A stretch of DNA of 64,000 nt, from positions 16,393 through 80,392 of the forward strand of contig NJIE01000031.1 in assembly GCA_002213445.1 (NCBI GenBank), in the 5' to 3' direction. Below the pieces are notes generated by a model. The model made no database searches, was not told the origin of the DNA, and saw only the letters and a list, made by a program, of their open reading frames with translations. Origin of the DNA: Xenophilus sp. AP218F. Its GTDB lineage: Bacteria; Pseudomonadota; Gammaproteobacteria; Burkholderiales; Chromobacteriaceae. A program made the position numbers and the translations under genes. This document shows positions 18,277 through 27,222 of this stretch, piece by piece; position 1 is the stretch's first letter; every line of letters begins with the position of its first letter.

Positions 18277-19686
18277 TTATTGGCGGGACGGCTGTTCGGC
18301 AAAGCCGCCGCCCAGTGCGGTGTTCAGGGAGGCCCAGGCCAGGCGGTTGGCGGCCTGGGCGTCGATTTGGGCGGCTTGCTGGCCAAGCAGCGCGTCCTGG
18401 GCGTCCAGCCAGGCGAGCTTGTTGACCAGCCCGGCCTTGAGGCGGGCGCTCATGGCTTCGCCGGCCTTGCGGCTGCTGGCCACGGCGGCGTCGGCCTGGC
18501 GCAGCTGGCGCTGGCTGTTCTGCCAGCCGCTCAGCGCGTCGGCGGCGTCGCGCAGGCCGTCCAGCACGGTCTGGTTGTAGCTTTGCACCGCCATGTCGTA
18601 GCCGGCTTGTTGCCGGTCCAGATTGGCCTGGATGGCCCCGGAGTGGAACAGGGGCAGGCTGATCGCCGGCATGAAGCCGAAGAAGCTGGAGCTACCCTTG
18701 AGCAGTTGGTCGAATTCCAGCGAGGTTTGCCCGGCGAAGGCGCTCAGCTTGATGTTGGGGTAGAACTCGGCGCGGGCTTCCTTGACCGAGGCGGCCATCG
18801 CTTCCACGCGCGCCCGCTGGGCGGCGATGTCGGGCCGCCGGCCGAGCAGGTCGGCGGTGAGCTGGTCCGCCGGCGGGATCGGGGTGCTGCCCAGATCGGC
18901 GGCGCGCAGGCGGCGGGTGGCTTCCGGCCCCTGTCCGGTGAGCGCGGAGAGCGCGTGGCGGGCGCGCTCGGCCTCGTTGCCGGCGGCGCTCAATTGCTGG
19001 CGCAGGCGCTCGATGCCGATTTCATTGCCGCGCTGGTTGTCGCCCGGCAACAGGCCGGCGTTGATGCGCGCCTGGGTCAGCGCCCGGCGGCTTTCGGCCA
19101 GCGCCAGCCGCCGCTCCAGCAGGCGGGTTTGCGCCTGGCTGCGTTGCAGCTGGGTGTATTGCGCCAGCACCGCCTGGGTCAGCAGCAGGCGGCTTTGCGC
19201 GCCTTCATAGGCGATGGCTTGCTGCTGCCCCAGCGCGGCCTGGATGGCGGCGCGGTTCTTGCCCCAGAAGTCGAACTCCCAGCTGCCGTTAAGCATGGCG
19301 GTATAGGCGTCCAGCTTGTCCTTGCGCAGCAGGGGCTGCAGCTGGTCGGCGTTGATCTGCACCATATTGGCTGCGGCGTCCAGCTGGGGGCCGTCCTTGC
19401 TTTCCGCGATGCCGACGGCGGCGCGGGCCTGGCGCAGGCGGGCGCTGGCCAGCTTCAGCGACGGCGCGTCCTGCAGCGCGCGGTCGATCAGCTGATTGAG
19501 ATCGGGGTCGCCCAGTTGCTGCCACCAGCCGGCGGCCAGCGGCTGTTGTTGGCCGACGCTCAACTGCAGCTGCTCGGCGGTCAGCGCCGTGTCGGGCGAG
19601 ACGCTGTGACCGAAATTGGCGCAGCCGCCGAGCACAGCGGTAAACAGCAGCGCCCCTGCGGTTTGCGGCCAGGATTTTTTGTTCAC
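18277..19686 (-). CDS. emrC: Outer-membrane efflux lipoprotein of the TolC/NodT family
   Basis: 469 residues from a GTG at 19686, chosen because GGAG lies 9 bases before it and the start then gives a short basic n-region (NKKS); an ATG at 19701 is the alternative. The signal peptide ends in lipobox AVLGGC, so the protein is a lipoprotein. Two OEP repeats follow, with GWWQQLGDPDLNQLIDRAL near the start of the first and RRPDIAAQRARVEA in the second. It is first in emrCAB and forms the outer-membrane channel. A palindromic operator lies 50 bp upstream. Confidence 0.93.
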   Translation of the reverse strand: MNKKSWPQTAGALLFTAVLGGCANFGHSVSPDTALTAEQLQLSVGQQQPLAAGWWQQLGDPDLNQLIDRALQDAPSLKLASARLRQARAAVGIAESKDGPQLDAAANMVQINADQLQPLLRKDKLDAYTAMLNGSWEFDFWGKNRAAIQAALGQQQAIAYEGAQSRLLLTQAVLAQYTQLQRSQAQTRLLERRLALAESRRALTQARINAGLLPGDNQRGNEIGIERLRQQLSAAGNEAERARHALSALTGQGPEATRRLRAADLGSTPIPPADQLTADLLGRRPDIAAQRARVEAMAASVKEARAEFYPNIKLSAFAGQTSLEFDQLLKGSSSFFGFMPAISLPLFHSGAIQANLDRQQAGYDMAVQSYNQTVLDGLRDAADALSGWQNSQRQLRQADAAVASSRKAGEAMSARLKAGLVNKLAWLDAQDALLGQQAAQIDAQAANRLAWASLNTALGGGFAEQPSRQ

Positions 19687-19736
19687 CTTGTCGGTCTCCA
19701 TTGAAATATTTGAGTTATATCAGTAATGAATAATGT

Positions 19737-19758
19737 GATAGTCACTTGCGTTACTATC
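19737..19758. promoter_or_regulatory. Palindromic EmrR operator in the emrCAB promoter
   Basis: Arms GATAGTCAC and GTTACTATC around TTGC form a 22-bp imperfect palindrome (8 of 9 arm pairs match). A second copy with 15 of 22 identical bases lies upstream of emrR (20303-20324). It overlaps a possible minus-strand -35/-10 pair (TTGCGC, 17 bp, ACTATC). MarR proteins bind such palindromes. Confidence 0.72.
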
Positions 19759-19793
19759 TGCGCAAATTTTTTATTGGCCTACCCGCAACGGCT

Positions 19794-20294
19794 TCAGCCG
19801 TCCAGTTTGGTCAGCAGTTTGCGCATCAGTTGTTCCAGTTGTTGTTTTTCTTCCTGATCGAAGTCGGCCCACAAGGCCTTGTGGCATTCCCGAGACAGCG
19901 GCAACAGACTTTCCACCAGGCGGATGCCTTCCGGCGTCAACTCCAGCAGGATCTTGCGGCGATCCTCGGCGCTGGGCGAACGCGCCGCCCAACCGTTTTT
20001 CACCAGCTCGTCGGCGATGCGGGTGGCGTTGGTGCGCGAAGAATCCAGCGTTTCGCTGATATCCGACGGATATAGCGCCTGGTTGGGACAGGCGTACAGC
20101 GCCATCAGCGCCATCCAGACGGTTTCGTTCAGGCCGTAGGGCCGCAACTCTTCGCACAGCCGGGCGCTGAGCCGCGGCACGATGTGGAACAGCAGGCGGG
20201 TGAGGATGACTTCCTGGCGCGGCACGCCCGGAAAGCGGGACTCTACCCGGTTGACGGCTTGTTCGAGCTGCTGGAAAGACTTGTTGGGGGTCAT
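19794..20294 (-). CDS. emrR: MarR-family repressor EmrR/MprA
   Basis: 166 residues with the MarR winged-helix fold; residues QEVILTRLLFHI, LDSSRTNATRIADELVKNGW and EDRRKILLELTPEG match E. coli EmrR (MprA) closely, including the recognition helix. EmrR senses hydrophobic drugs and represses the efflux operon until a ligand binds. It is transcribed just ahead of emrCAB with 107 bp between its stop and emrC, and each gene has its own copy of the palindrome, so autoregulation plus repression of the pump is likely. The ATG lacks a strong Shine-Dalgarno sequence. Confidence 0.95.
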   Translation of the reverse strand: MTPNKSFQQLEQAVNRVESRFPGVPRQEVILTRLLFHIVPRLSARLCEELRPYGLNETVWMALMALYACPNQALYPSDISETLDSSRTNATRIADELVKNGWAARSPSAEDRRKILLELTPEGIRLVESLLPLSRECHKALWADFDQEEKQQLEQLMRKLLTKLDG

Positions 20295-20302
20295 GGCGGG
20301 AT

Positions 20303-20324
20303 TTTAGTAACGTGCGGTACTATT
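20303..20324. promoter_or_regulatory. Second EmrR operator, upstream of emrR
   Basis: Arms TTTAGTAAC and GGTACTATT around GTGC, the same spacing as the emrCAB site; arm core TAGTA/TACTA. A lone half-site GTGACTAT follows at 20331-20338, identical to the complement of ATAGTCAC in the other operator. Placed 9-30 bp before the emrR start codon. Confidence 0.68.
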
Positions 20325-20354
20325 TTTCAAGTGACTATAACAATCGGTAACAAA

Positions 20355-20377
20355 AACAGGGGCCGGCGGCCCCTGTT
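20355..20377 (-). terminator. Terminator after the ArsC-like gene
   Basis: AACAGGGGCC (20355-20364) / GGCCCCTGTT (20368-20377), 3-base loop, followed on the minus strand by TTTTTG, 17 bp after the stop at 20394. Confidence 0.85.
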
Positions 20378-20393
20378 CCGATGCGGCTTCATC

Positions 20394-20741
20394 TTATGCG
20401 AGCAGTTCCAGCACCCGCTCCGGCGGACGGCCGACCACGGCCTGCCGGCCGCGGACGGCGATGGGGCGTTCGATCAGGATGGGGTTGTCCACCATGGCGC
20501 GAATCAGGTGATCGCGCTCCAGCGTGATGTCGTCGAGGTACAGCTCGCCGTACTCGTCTTCCTTCTGGCGCATCAGCTCGCGCGGCTCCATGTCCAGCAG
20601 TTGCAGCAGCTGATCCAGCTCGGCGGCGCTGGGCGGCTGTTTCAGATATTCGATGACTTCCACTTCGGCGCCGGCTTCTTGCAGCAGCGCCAGCGCCGCG
20701 CGCGACTTGGAACAGCGCGGGTTGTGATACAGGCGAATCAT
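20394..20741 (-). CDS. ArsC-family glutaredoxin-like reductase, YfgD-like
   Basis: 115 residues from the ATG at 20741, which has GGGGAG 8 bases before it. The thioredoxin-like ArsC fold begins YHNPRCSKSRAALALL with the redox Cys in a CSKS motif and ends DNPILIERPIAVRG plus VGRPPERVLELL, nearly the pattern of E. coli YfgD. Classical ArsC reduces arsenate with glutathione/glutaredoxin, but YfgD proteins are not proven arsenate reductases and there are no ars genes here. It is a single gene, divergent from a drug transporter with 250 bp between. Confidence 0.88.
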   Translation of the reverse strand: MIRLYHNPRCSKSRAALALLQEAGAEVEVIEYLKQPPSAAELDQLLQLLDMEPRELMRQKEDEYGELYLDDITLERDHLIRAMVDNPILIERPIAVRGRQAVVGRPPERVLELLA

Positions 20742-20991
20742 GGTGCGTCTCCCCTCGGGTTCTGGGTTTTCAAGCCCGCCGCGGGCGGCGCGCGGTTGCT
20801 GGGCGGGCTGGCTTGGAGATGGGTTTATCGTGGCACGAAAGCGCTGCTCCCGCCACTGCCGGGGGAGCGGCCGGGCGCGCGGCGGCAGATTATGCCACGG
20901 CCGGGCGAGGCGCGCCGCCTGGCGCGGGATAGCGTTTGGCAAGCGCCGGCGTAACCGTTACCATGGCCGGCCACCCTTCAAGTTGCATGTC

Positions 20992-22212
20992 ATGTCATCG
21001 TCCGCGCGCAGCCACTTCGGCCTGGCCATCCTGTTGGCCGCCCTGTCCACTCTGGGCCCGTTTTCCATCGATACCTTCTTGCCGGCGATGCCGGCCATCG
21101 GCGCCAGCCTGGCGGTGTCCCCGCTGCAAATGCAGCAGGCTCTCACGGTTTACCTGTTCTGTTACGCGGTGATGATGCTGTGGCACGGCTCGATCTCCGA
21201 CGCGGTCGGCCGCCGGCCGGTGGTGCTGGCCACCACGCTGTTGTTCAGCCTGGCGTCGATCGGCTGCGCGCTGTCGGACAGCCTGGGCCAGCTGCTGCTG
21301 TTCCGCGCCTTGCAGGGGCTGTGCGGCGGCGCGGGCCTGGTGGTGGGGCGGGCCATCATCCGCGACAAGCTGGACGGCGCGGCGGCGCAGCGGCTGATGT
21401 CGCAAGTGACCATGCTGTTCTCGCTGTCGCCGGCCATCGCGCCGGTGGTGGGCGGCTGGCTGTATGGCGCGTTCGGCTGGCATTCCATCTTCGTGTTCAT
21501 GGCCGTGGTCGGCCTCGCGCTGTTCCTGATGTGCTGGTTCGGCCTGGAGGAGACGCACGGGCATGAGGCGCGCCAGCCGCTCAAGGCGCGCTATCTGCTG
21601 GCCAATTACCTGCAGGTGGGCAGAAAGCGCGAATTCCAGCTCCTGACCGCGGCGGTGTCGTTCAACTTCGCCGGCTTCTTCCTGTACATCCCGTCCGCGC
21701 CGGTGTTCCTGCTGCAGCACTTGCACTTGAAGCCAACCCAGTTTTTGTGGATGTTCGGCCCGGCGGTGGCGGGCATCATGTTCGGTGCCTATCTGTCGGG
21801 CAGGATGGCGGGTTTCGTCAGCCAGAAAGACATCGTCAGCCGCGGCTACGCGCTGATGTTCATCGCCGCGGCAGGCAATCTGGCCTACAACCTGCTTGCC
21901 AGCCAGGCCAGCATGCCGTGGGCGGTGTTGCCGCTGGCCTTGTACACCACCGGCATGTCGCTGGTGGCGCCGTCGATCACGCTGACGCTGATGGACCAGT
22001 TCCCGTCCTTGCGCGGCACCACTTCCTCGTTGCAGGGCTTTTTCCAGACCATGATGTCCAGTCTGGTGGCCGGCCTGATCGCGCCCCTGGTCTGGGGCTC
22101 GCCGCTGAGTCTGGCGCTGGCGATGACCGGGATGCTGCTGGCGGGGTTCGGTTTCCGGATGGCGTATCGGCGGCGGGTGGACCGCTTGCCGTCCCCCTCG
22201 CGCGAACCATGA
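20992..22212 (+). CDS. Bcr/CflA-family multidrug efflux MFS transporter
   Basis: 406 residues from the ATG at 20992, with 12 transmembrane helices as in DHA1 transporters. TFLPAMPAIGASLAVSPLQM after helix 1 (in short IDTFLPAMPAIG) and GSISDAVGRRPVVL (motif A) are typical of Bcr/CflA. Likely substrates are bicyclomycin, chloramphenicol-like drugs or other small molecules. The ribosome binding site is weak. It stops directly at a symmetrical terminator shared with thrB on the other strand. Confidence 0.9.
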   Translation: MSSSARSHFGLAILLAALSTLGPFSIDTFLPAMPAIGASLAVSPLQMQQALTVYLFCYAVMMLWHGSISDAVGRRPVVLATTLLFSLASIGCALSDSLGQLLLFRALQGLCGGAGLVVGRAIIRDKLDGAAAQRLMSQVTMLFSLSPAIAPVVGGWLYGAFGWHSIFVFMAVVGLALFLMCWFGLEETHGHEARQPLKARYLLANYLQVGRKREFQLLTAAVSFNFAGFFLYIPSAPVFLLQHLHLKPTQFLWMFGPAVAGIMFGAYLSGRMAGFVSQKDIVSRGYALMFIAAAGNLAYNLLASQASMPWAVLPLALYTTGMSLVAPSITLTLMDQFPSLRGTTSSLQGFFQTMMSSLVAGLIAPLVWGSPLSLALAMTGMLLAGFGFRMAYRRRVDRLPSPSREP

Positions 22213-22238
22213 AAAAAGCCGGCGATCGCCGGCTTTTT
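22211..22238. terminator. Bidirectional terminator between the MFS gene and thrB
   Basis: A perfect palindrome: GCCGGCGATCGCCGGC (22218-22233) flanked by AAAAA before and TTTTT after, so each strand has a stem plus U-run. It overlaps the last codon of the transporter gene and ends 21 bp from the thrB stop. Confidence 0.92.
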
Positions 22239-22258
22239 CGCGCAAGGCCGGGCCGAAG

Positions 22259-23197
22259 CTACAGCCAGAAATCCTGCCGCTGGCGGTGCGCTTCCAGCAG
22301 CTTCTGGAAGACGCGAGGGTCCTTGGTGTAGGTCAGTTCGCCGTCCATCGGCTGATACAGGTCGTGCAGGCGCGAGGTCCAGAAGCGCAGCGCGGCGGCG
22401 CGCAGCATCACCGGCCAGGCGGCGATCTCTTCCTCGCTCAGCTTGCGCGCGGCCTGATAGCCGGCGAGGAAGGCGCGCGCCAGTTGCGGATCGATTTCGC
22501 CCGTTTCGCCGCGCGCCCAGTCGTTGACCGCGATGGCCACGTCGTAGAGCAGCACGTCGTTGCAGGCGTAGTAGAAGTCGATGAAGCCGGCGATGGCGTC
22601 GCCGTCCATCAGCACGTTGTCGCGGAACAGGTCGGCGTGGATCACGCCGGAGGGCAGGTGATCGAAGCGGTGGCTGTCCTGGAACTGCACCTCGGCGCGC
22701 AAGCTGGCGGCGACGGCCGCGTCCAGCTGCGGGTACAGCGCCTGGGCGGTGCGGCTCCACCAGCGCGGGCCGCGCGGATTTTTCATCTTCAGCGGGAACG
22801 TGGCGCCGGCCAGGTGCATCTGGGCCAGCATCTCGCCCACGGCGCGGCATTGCGCCGCGTTGGGGGCGGCCACGTCGCCGCCGCGCAGGCAGCTGACCAG
22901 GCAGGCCGGCTTGCCGGCCAGCAGCGAGGCGAAGCCGTCGGTGTGGTCGGCCACCGGCGCCGGGCAGGCCACGCCGTGGCGCGCCAGATGGCTCATCAGC
23001 GTCAGGTAGTAGGGCAGCTCTTCCAGCTGCAGGGTTTCGAACAGCGTCAGCACGTACCGGCCGTGCGTGGTGGTGACGAAGTAGTTGGTGTTGGTGATGC
23101 CCGCCGCGATGCCTTGCAGCTCCAGCAGCTCGCCCAGCGCGTAGCGTTGCAGCCATTGCGCCAGACTGGCGCGGCTGACCGTGGTGTAAACCGACAT
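22259..23197 (-). CDS. thrB: Homoserine kinase (ThrB type II)
   Basis: 312 residues of the aminoglycoside-phosphotransferase-like (ThrB2) family, which phosphorylates homoserine with ATP for threonine synthesis. The catalytic loop GVIHADLFRDNVLM holds the Asp/Asn pair, and IAGFIDFYYACND supplies the second metal-binding Asp. N-terminal GIAAGITNTNYFV is the nucleotide loop. It differs from the GHMP-type ThrB of enterobacteria, as is usual in beta-proteobacteria. It lies 10 bp after a DUF2782 gene, in the common thrB-DUF2782-polA neighbourhood. Confidence 0.94.
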   Translation of the reverse strand: MSVYTTVSRASLAQWLQRYALGELLELQGIAAGITNTNYFVTTTHGRYVLTLFETLQLEELPYYLTLMSHLARHGVACPAPVADHTDGFASLLAGKPACLVSCLRGGDVAAPNAAQCRAVGEMLAQMHLAGATFPLKMKNPRGPRWWSRTAQALYPQLDAAVAASLRAEVQFQDSHRFDHLPSGVIHADLFRDNVLMDGDAIAGFIDFYYACNDVLLYDVAIAVNDWARGETGEIDPQLARAFLAGYQAARKLSEEEIAAWPVMLRAAALRFWTSRLHDLYQPMDGELTYTKDPRVFQKLLEAHRQRQDFWL

Positions 23198-23207
23198 GCC
23201 GCCTCCG

Positions 23208-23537
23208 TCAGAACCGCTTCAGAACCCAGCGCGGCATGATGATGCGCGTGGCCGGATCGACCTGGCGCATGGTGCCGGAGCCGTTGTCGTCTATCAGGTA
23301 ATAAGGCACGCCGTGGGCCGGGGTGACCTTGATCATGTACAGCTGGCCGTTGAGGCGGTACTCCTCGATCTTGTCGTCGCCCTTCTGGATCAGGCGCACC
23401 TCCGGTTCCGGCTCGGCGGAGTTGTGCTCGCTGATGACGGGCGGCGGCGGCACGACAGCCTTGGCCGGGGCCGAGGCATCGGCGGCCCAGGCGTGGGAGA
23501 GGGGGAGCAGCAGCACGGCGGCTAGCAGGCGACGCAT
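23208..23537 (-). CDS. DUF2782 periplasmic protein
   Basis: 109 residues from the ATG at 23537, preceded by AAGGAAA at a good distance. It has a Sec signal peptide (MRRLLAAVLLLPLSHAWA cut before ADAS), then the DUF2782 domain with PEVRLIQKGDDKIEEYRLNG and YMIKVTPAHGVPYYLIDDNG (each about 20 residues). Function unknown; members are small periplasmic proteins encoded beside thrB and polA in beta-proteobacteria. Likely co-transcribed with thrB (10 bp gap). Confidence 0.88.
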   Translation of the reverse strand: MRRLLAAVLLLPLSHAWAADASAPAKAVVPPPPVISEHNSAEPEPEVRLIQKGDDKIEEYRLNGQLYMIKVTPAHGVPYYLIDDNGSGTMRQVDPATRIIMPRWVLKRF

Positions 23538-23611
23538 GGTGTTTCCTTGCAAAAGTGATAAGGGGGTTCGGTGGCGGCGCTCCGGCCGGCCGCAGGGCGG
23601 GCCGGACGCGC

Positions 23612-24340
23612 TTACAGGTTCAGCAATTGCTCGCGCTCGGCCGGCAATGCCTCGAAGCCGCGGGTTTCGTAATGCTTGAAGATGGTTTCCACGATTTGCT
23701 TCGGGTCGTCGATCAGCTGGATCAGGTTGAGGTCGTCGGGATTGATCATGCCCTCGCTCACCAGCCTGTCCTTCACCCAGTCGAGTAGGCCGGCCCAGAA
23801 TTCGCGGCAGCACAGGATGATGGGTATCTTGCGGCTCTTGCCGGTTTGAATCAGCGTCAGCGCCTCGAACATTTCGTCCAGGGTGCCGAAGCCGCCGGGC
23901 ATCACCACGTAGGCGATGGCGTGCTTGACGAACATCACCTTGCGGCTGAAGAAGTGGTTGAACTTGACCGACAGGTCCTGGTAGTCGTTGGGCTTCTGTT
24001 CGTGCGGCAGCACGATATTCAGCGCCACCGACGGGCTTCTGCCGTAAAATGCGCCCTTGTTGGCGGCCTCCATGATGCCGGGGCCGCCCCCTGAAATCAC
24101 CGAGAAGCCGGAGTCCGACAGCAGCCGGGCCACTTCTTCGGTCAACTTGTAGTACTTGTGGTCGCGCGGAGTGCGGGCGCTGCCAAAAATGCTGACCGCC
24201 GGCATGATGCCTTGCAGTTCCTCGGCCGACTCGACAAACTCCGACAATATCTTCATCACATGCCACGCTTCGCGCGAGCGGAAACGCTGCATCATCTCGT
24301 AGCGATCACTGGTCTGCGGTAATTTATCGGACAAGCTCAT
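23612..24340 (-). CDS. LOG family protein (TIGR00730, nucleoside monophosphate phosphoribohydrolase-like)
   Basis: 242 residues with the Lonely-Guy signatures GGGPGIMEAAN and PGGFGTLDEMFEALT, the nucleotide-binding and catalytic motifs of enzymes that hydrolyse AMP or cytokinin riboside monophosphates to base plus ribose-5-phosphate. It belongs to the longer bacterial LOG type with an extra N-terminal helix. GAGG stands 7-10 bases before its ATG. Only 15 bp separate its start from the divergent polA start, so the promoters of the two must overlap the opposite coding sequences. Confidence 0.9.
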   Translation of the reverse strand: MSLSDKLPQTSDRYEMMQRFRSREAWHVMKILSEFVESAEELQGIMPAVSIFGSARTPRDHKYYKLTEEVARLLSDSGFSVISGGGPGIMEAANKGAFYGRSPSVALNIVLPHEQKPNDYQDLSVKFNHFFSRKVMFVKHAIAYVVMPGGFGTLDEMFEALTLIQTGKSRKIPIILCCREFWAGLLDWVKDRLVSEGMINPDDLNLIQLIDDPKQIVETIFKHYETRGFEALPAEREQLLNL

Positions 24341-24355
24341 ACTTCTGCCTCTTTT

Positions 24356-27151
24356 ATGAAAACATTGTTATTGATCGACGGCTCTTCTTATTTGTACCGC
24401 GCCTTTCACGCGATGCCCGATTTGCGTTCTCCGGATGGCCGGCCGGTGGGGGCTGTCTACGGCATGGTCAACATGCTCAGGCGGCTGGAGAAAGAGGTTG
24501 AGTTCGATTATAGCGCCTGCGTCTTCGACGCGAAGGGCAAGACTTTCCGCGACGACCTCTACCCCGAGTACAAGGCCAATCGTCCGTCCATGCCCGAAGA
24601 GCTGGCTTCCCAGATTACGGCGGTACACGACGTGGTGCAAGCTTCCGGCTGGCCGATGCTGGCGGTGCCGGGCGTGGAAGCGGACGACGTGATCGGCACG
24701 CTGGCGCGCGTCGGCGCGGCCGCCGGCATGAAGGTGATCGTCTCCACCGGCGACAAGGACATGGCGCAGCTGGTGACGCCGGAGGTGACGCTGGTCAACA
24801 CCATGACCAACGAATGGCTGGACGAGGCGGGCGTGAAAGAGAAGTTCGGCGTGCCGCCGAACCGGATCATCGATTACCTGACCCTGATCGGCGACAAGGT
24901 GGACAACGTGCCCGGCGTCGACAAGTGCGGCCCCAAGACCGCGGTGAAGTGGCTGGAGCAGTACGGCAGCCTGGACGCCATCGTCGCCCAGGCGGACAGC
25001 GTGGGCGGCAAGGTGGGCGAAAACCTGCGCGCCGCGCTGGACTGGCTGCCGATGGGCAAGCGCCTGATCACCATCGATTGCCGGGTTGATTTGAGCGCCG
25101 ATCTGCCGCACGGCCTGCCTGGCCTGCAGCACGGCCAGAAGGACAAGCCGCGGCTGGCGGAGCTGTTTCTGGAGCTGGGCTTTCGCACCTTCTACCGCGA
25201 AGTGACCGAAGGCGGCGAAATGCCGGCCGTCGCCCAGCGCGGAGAGGACGCGCCCGTCGCGCCGCTAGGCGACGCCCAGGGCGACATGTTCGCCGAGCCG
25301 GCTGTCGAGGCGGCGGCCCAAGCCGCCCCGGGCGAAGGCGCGCTGGCGCGCCATTACGAAACCATTCTCACCACTGCCCAGCTGGACGCCTGGCTGGCGC
25401 GCCTGGCGGCGGCCGACGAGGTGTCGCTGGATACCGAAACCACCAGCCTGGACCCGATGGCCGCGCGCATCGTCGGTCTCAGCTTCTCGGTCAAGGCGGG
25501 CGAAGCCGCCTACCTGCCGCTGGCGCACCAGTACGCCGGCGCGCCGGAGCAGTTGCCGCTGGACGCGACGCTGGCCCGCCTCAAACCCTGGCTGGAAGAC
25601 GCCGGCAAGAAGAAATGCGGCCAGAACCTGAAGTACGACCGCCACGTGCTGGCCAATCACGGCATCGCGCTCGCCGGCGTGGCCGACGATTCGATGCTGG
25701 CCTCCTACGTGCTGGAAAGCCACCAGCGCCACAATATGGACGACCTGGCGCGCCGCCACCTGGGCGAGAACACCGTCAGCTACGAGGAGATTTGCGGCAA
25801 GGGCGCCAAGCAGATCGGCTTCGCCGAAGTGGACATCGATACCGCCGCCCATTACGCGGCGGAAGACGCCGACATCACGCTGCGCTTGAACCGGCATTTC
25901 GCCGGCGCGCTATCCGGCGATCTGGAAAAGGTCTACCGCGACATCGAGCTGCCGGTGGCCGAGGTGCTGTTCAAGATGGAGCGCCACGGCGTGCTGATCG
26001 ACCGCGACATGCTGGCGGCGCAAAGCCATCAGCTGGGCGGCCAGATGCTGGAGCTGGAGCAGCAGGCTTACGAGCTGGCCGGCCAGCCCTTCAATCTCAA
26101 CTCGCCCAAGCAGCTGCAGGAGATCCTGTTCGGCAAGCTGGCCATTCCCACCAAGGGCGTGAAGAAGACGCCGTCGGGCGGCTACTCCACCGACGAGTCG
26201 GTGCTGGAGCAGCTGGCGCTGGACCACCCGTTGCCCAAGCGCATCCTGGAGTACCGCGGCCTCGCCAAGCTCAAGTCCACTTACACCGACAAGCTGCCGA
26301 CGCTGATTCATCCACAGACCGGCCGCGTCCATACCACTTATTCACAGGCGGTGGCGATTACCGGCCGGCTGGCGAGCTCCGATCCCAATCTGCAGAACAT
26401 CCCGGTGCGCACCGCCGAAGGCCGCCGCGTGCGCGAGGCTTTCATCGCGCCGCCGGGCTGGCGGATCGTGTCGGCTGACTATTCGCAGATCGAGCTGCGC
26501 ATCATGGCCCACCTGTCCGACGACCAGGGCATGCTGAGCGCCTTCGCCAGCGGCGAGGACATTCACAAGGCCACCGCGGCGGAAGTGTTCGGCGTCGAGC
26601 TGTCCGCCGTCACCTCAGACCAGCGCCGCGCCGCCAAGGCGATCAACTTCGGCCTGATCTACGGCATGAGCGCCTTTGGCCTCGCCGCCCAGCTGGACAT
26701 CGAGCGCAGCGCCGCCCAGCAGTACATCGACCGTTACTTCATGCGCTATCCGGGCGTGGCCGAGTACATGCAGACCACGCGCGAGAAAGCGCGCGAGCAG
26801 GGCTACGTGGAAACCGTGTTCGGCCGCCGCCTGTATCTGCCGGACATCAAGCTGTCCAACCCGGCGCGCAGGGCCGGGGCTGAGCGCGCCGCGATCAACG
26901 CGCCGATGCAGGGCACGGCGGCCGACCTGATCAAGCTGGCGATGCTGGCCGTGCAGGACTGGCTGGAGCGCGACGGCTTGCAGAGCAAGCTGATCATGCA
27001 GGTGCACGACGAACTGGTGCTGGAAACCCCGGACGCGGAGCTGGCGCTGGTCAAGCAGAAGCTGCCCGAGATCATGGCCGGCGTCGCCAGGCTCAAGGTG
27101 CCGCTGTTGGCCGAGGTGGGCGCCGGCGCCAGCTGGGAGGCTGCGCACTAG
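24356..27151 (+). CDS. polA: DNA polymerase I
   Basis: 931 residues, full length for PolA (928 in E. coli). Domains in order: 5'-3' exonuclease (1 to about 290; LLIDGSSYLYRAFHA, GDKVDNVPGV), 3'-5' proofreading exonuclease (about 325-510) with intact DTETTSLD and later YAAEDADITLRL, and family A polymerase (about 540-931) with motif A DYSQIELRIMAH, motif B KAINFGLIYGMS and motif C MQVHDELVLE. It fills gaps in repair and removes Okazaki primers. No Shine-Dalgarno sequence is evident before the ATG (CTTCTGCCTCTTTT), and the divergent LOG gene begins 15 bp away. Confidence 0.98.
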   Translation: MKTLLLIDGSSYLYRAFHAMPDLRSPDGRPVGAVYGMVNMLRRLEKEVEFDYSACVFDAKGKTFRDDLYPEYKANRPSMPEELASQITAVHDVVQASGWPMLAVPGVEADDVIGTLARVGAAAGMKVIVSTGDKDMAQLVTPEVTLVNTMTNEWLDEAGVKEKFGVPPNRIIDYLTLIGDKVDNVPGVDKCGPKTAVKWLEQYGSLDAIVAQADSVGGKVGENLRAALDWLPMGKRLITIDCRVDLSADLPHGLPGLQHGQKDKPRLAELFLELGFRTFYREVTEGGEMPAVAQRGEDAPVAPLGDAQGDMFAEPAVEAAAQAAPGEGALARHYETILTTAQLDAWLARLAAADEVSLDTETTSLDPMAARIVGLSFSVKAGEAAYLPLAHQYAGAPEQLPLDATLARLKPWLEDAGKKKCGQNLKYDRHVLANHGIALAGVADDSMLASYVLESHQRHNMDDLARRHLGENTVSYEEICGKGAKQIGFAEVDIDTAAHYAAEDADITLRLNRHFAGALSGDLEKVYRDIELPVAEVLFKMERHGVLIDRDMLAAQSHQLGGQMLELEQQAYELAGQPFNLNSPKQLQEILFGKLAIPTKGVKKTPSGGYSTDESVLEQLALDHPLPKRILEYRGLAKLKSTYTDKLPTLIHPQTGRVHTTYSQAVAITGRLASSDPNLQNIPVRTAEGRRVREAFIAPPGWRIVSADYSQIELRIMAHLSDDQGMLSAFASGEDIHKATAAEVFGVELSAVTSDQRRAAKAINFGLIYGMSAFGLAAQLDIERSAAQQYIDRYFMRYPGVAEYMQTTREKAREQGYVETVFGRRLYLPDIKLSNPARRAGAERAAINAPMQGTAADLIKLAMLAVQDWLERDGLQSKLIMQVHDELVLETPDAELALVKQKLPEIMAGVARLKVPLLAEVGAGASWEAAH

Positions 27152-27184
27152 GCCGCTCTCGTTCGATTTCCGGCGATCGATCCG

Positions 27185-27222
27185 AACGCCCCGCCACGCC
27201 CCGCGGCCTGGCGGGGCGTTTT
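27185..27222 (+). terminator. Terminator after polA
   Basis: 12-bp perfect stem AACGCCCCGCCA / TGGCGGGGCGTT enclosing 12 bases, followed by TT, 34 bp after the polA stop. Confidence 0.88.
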
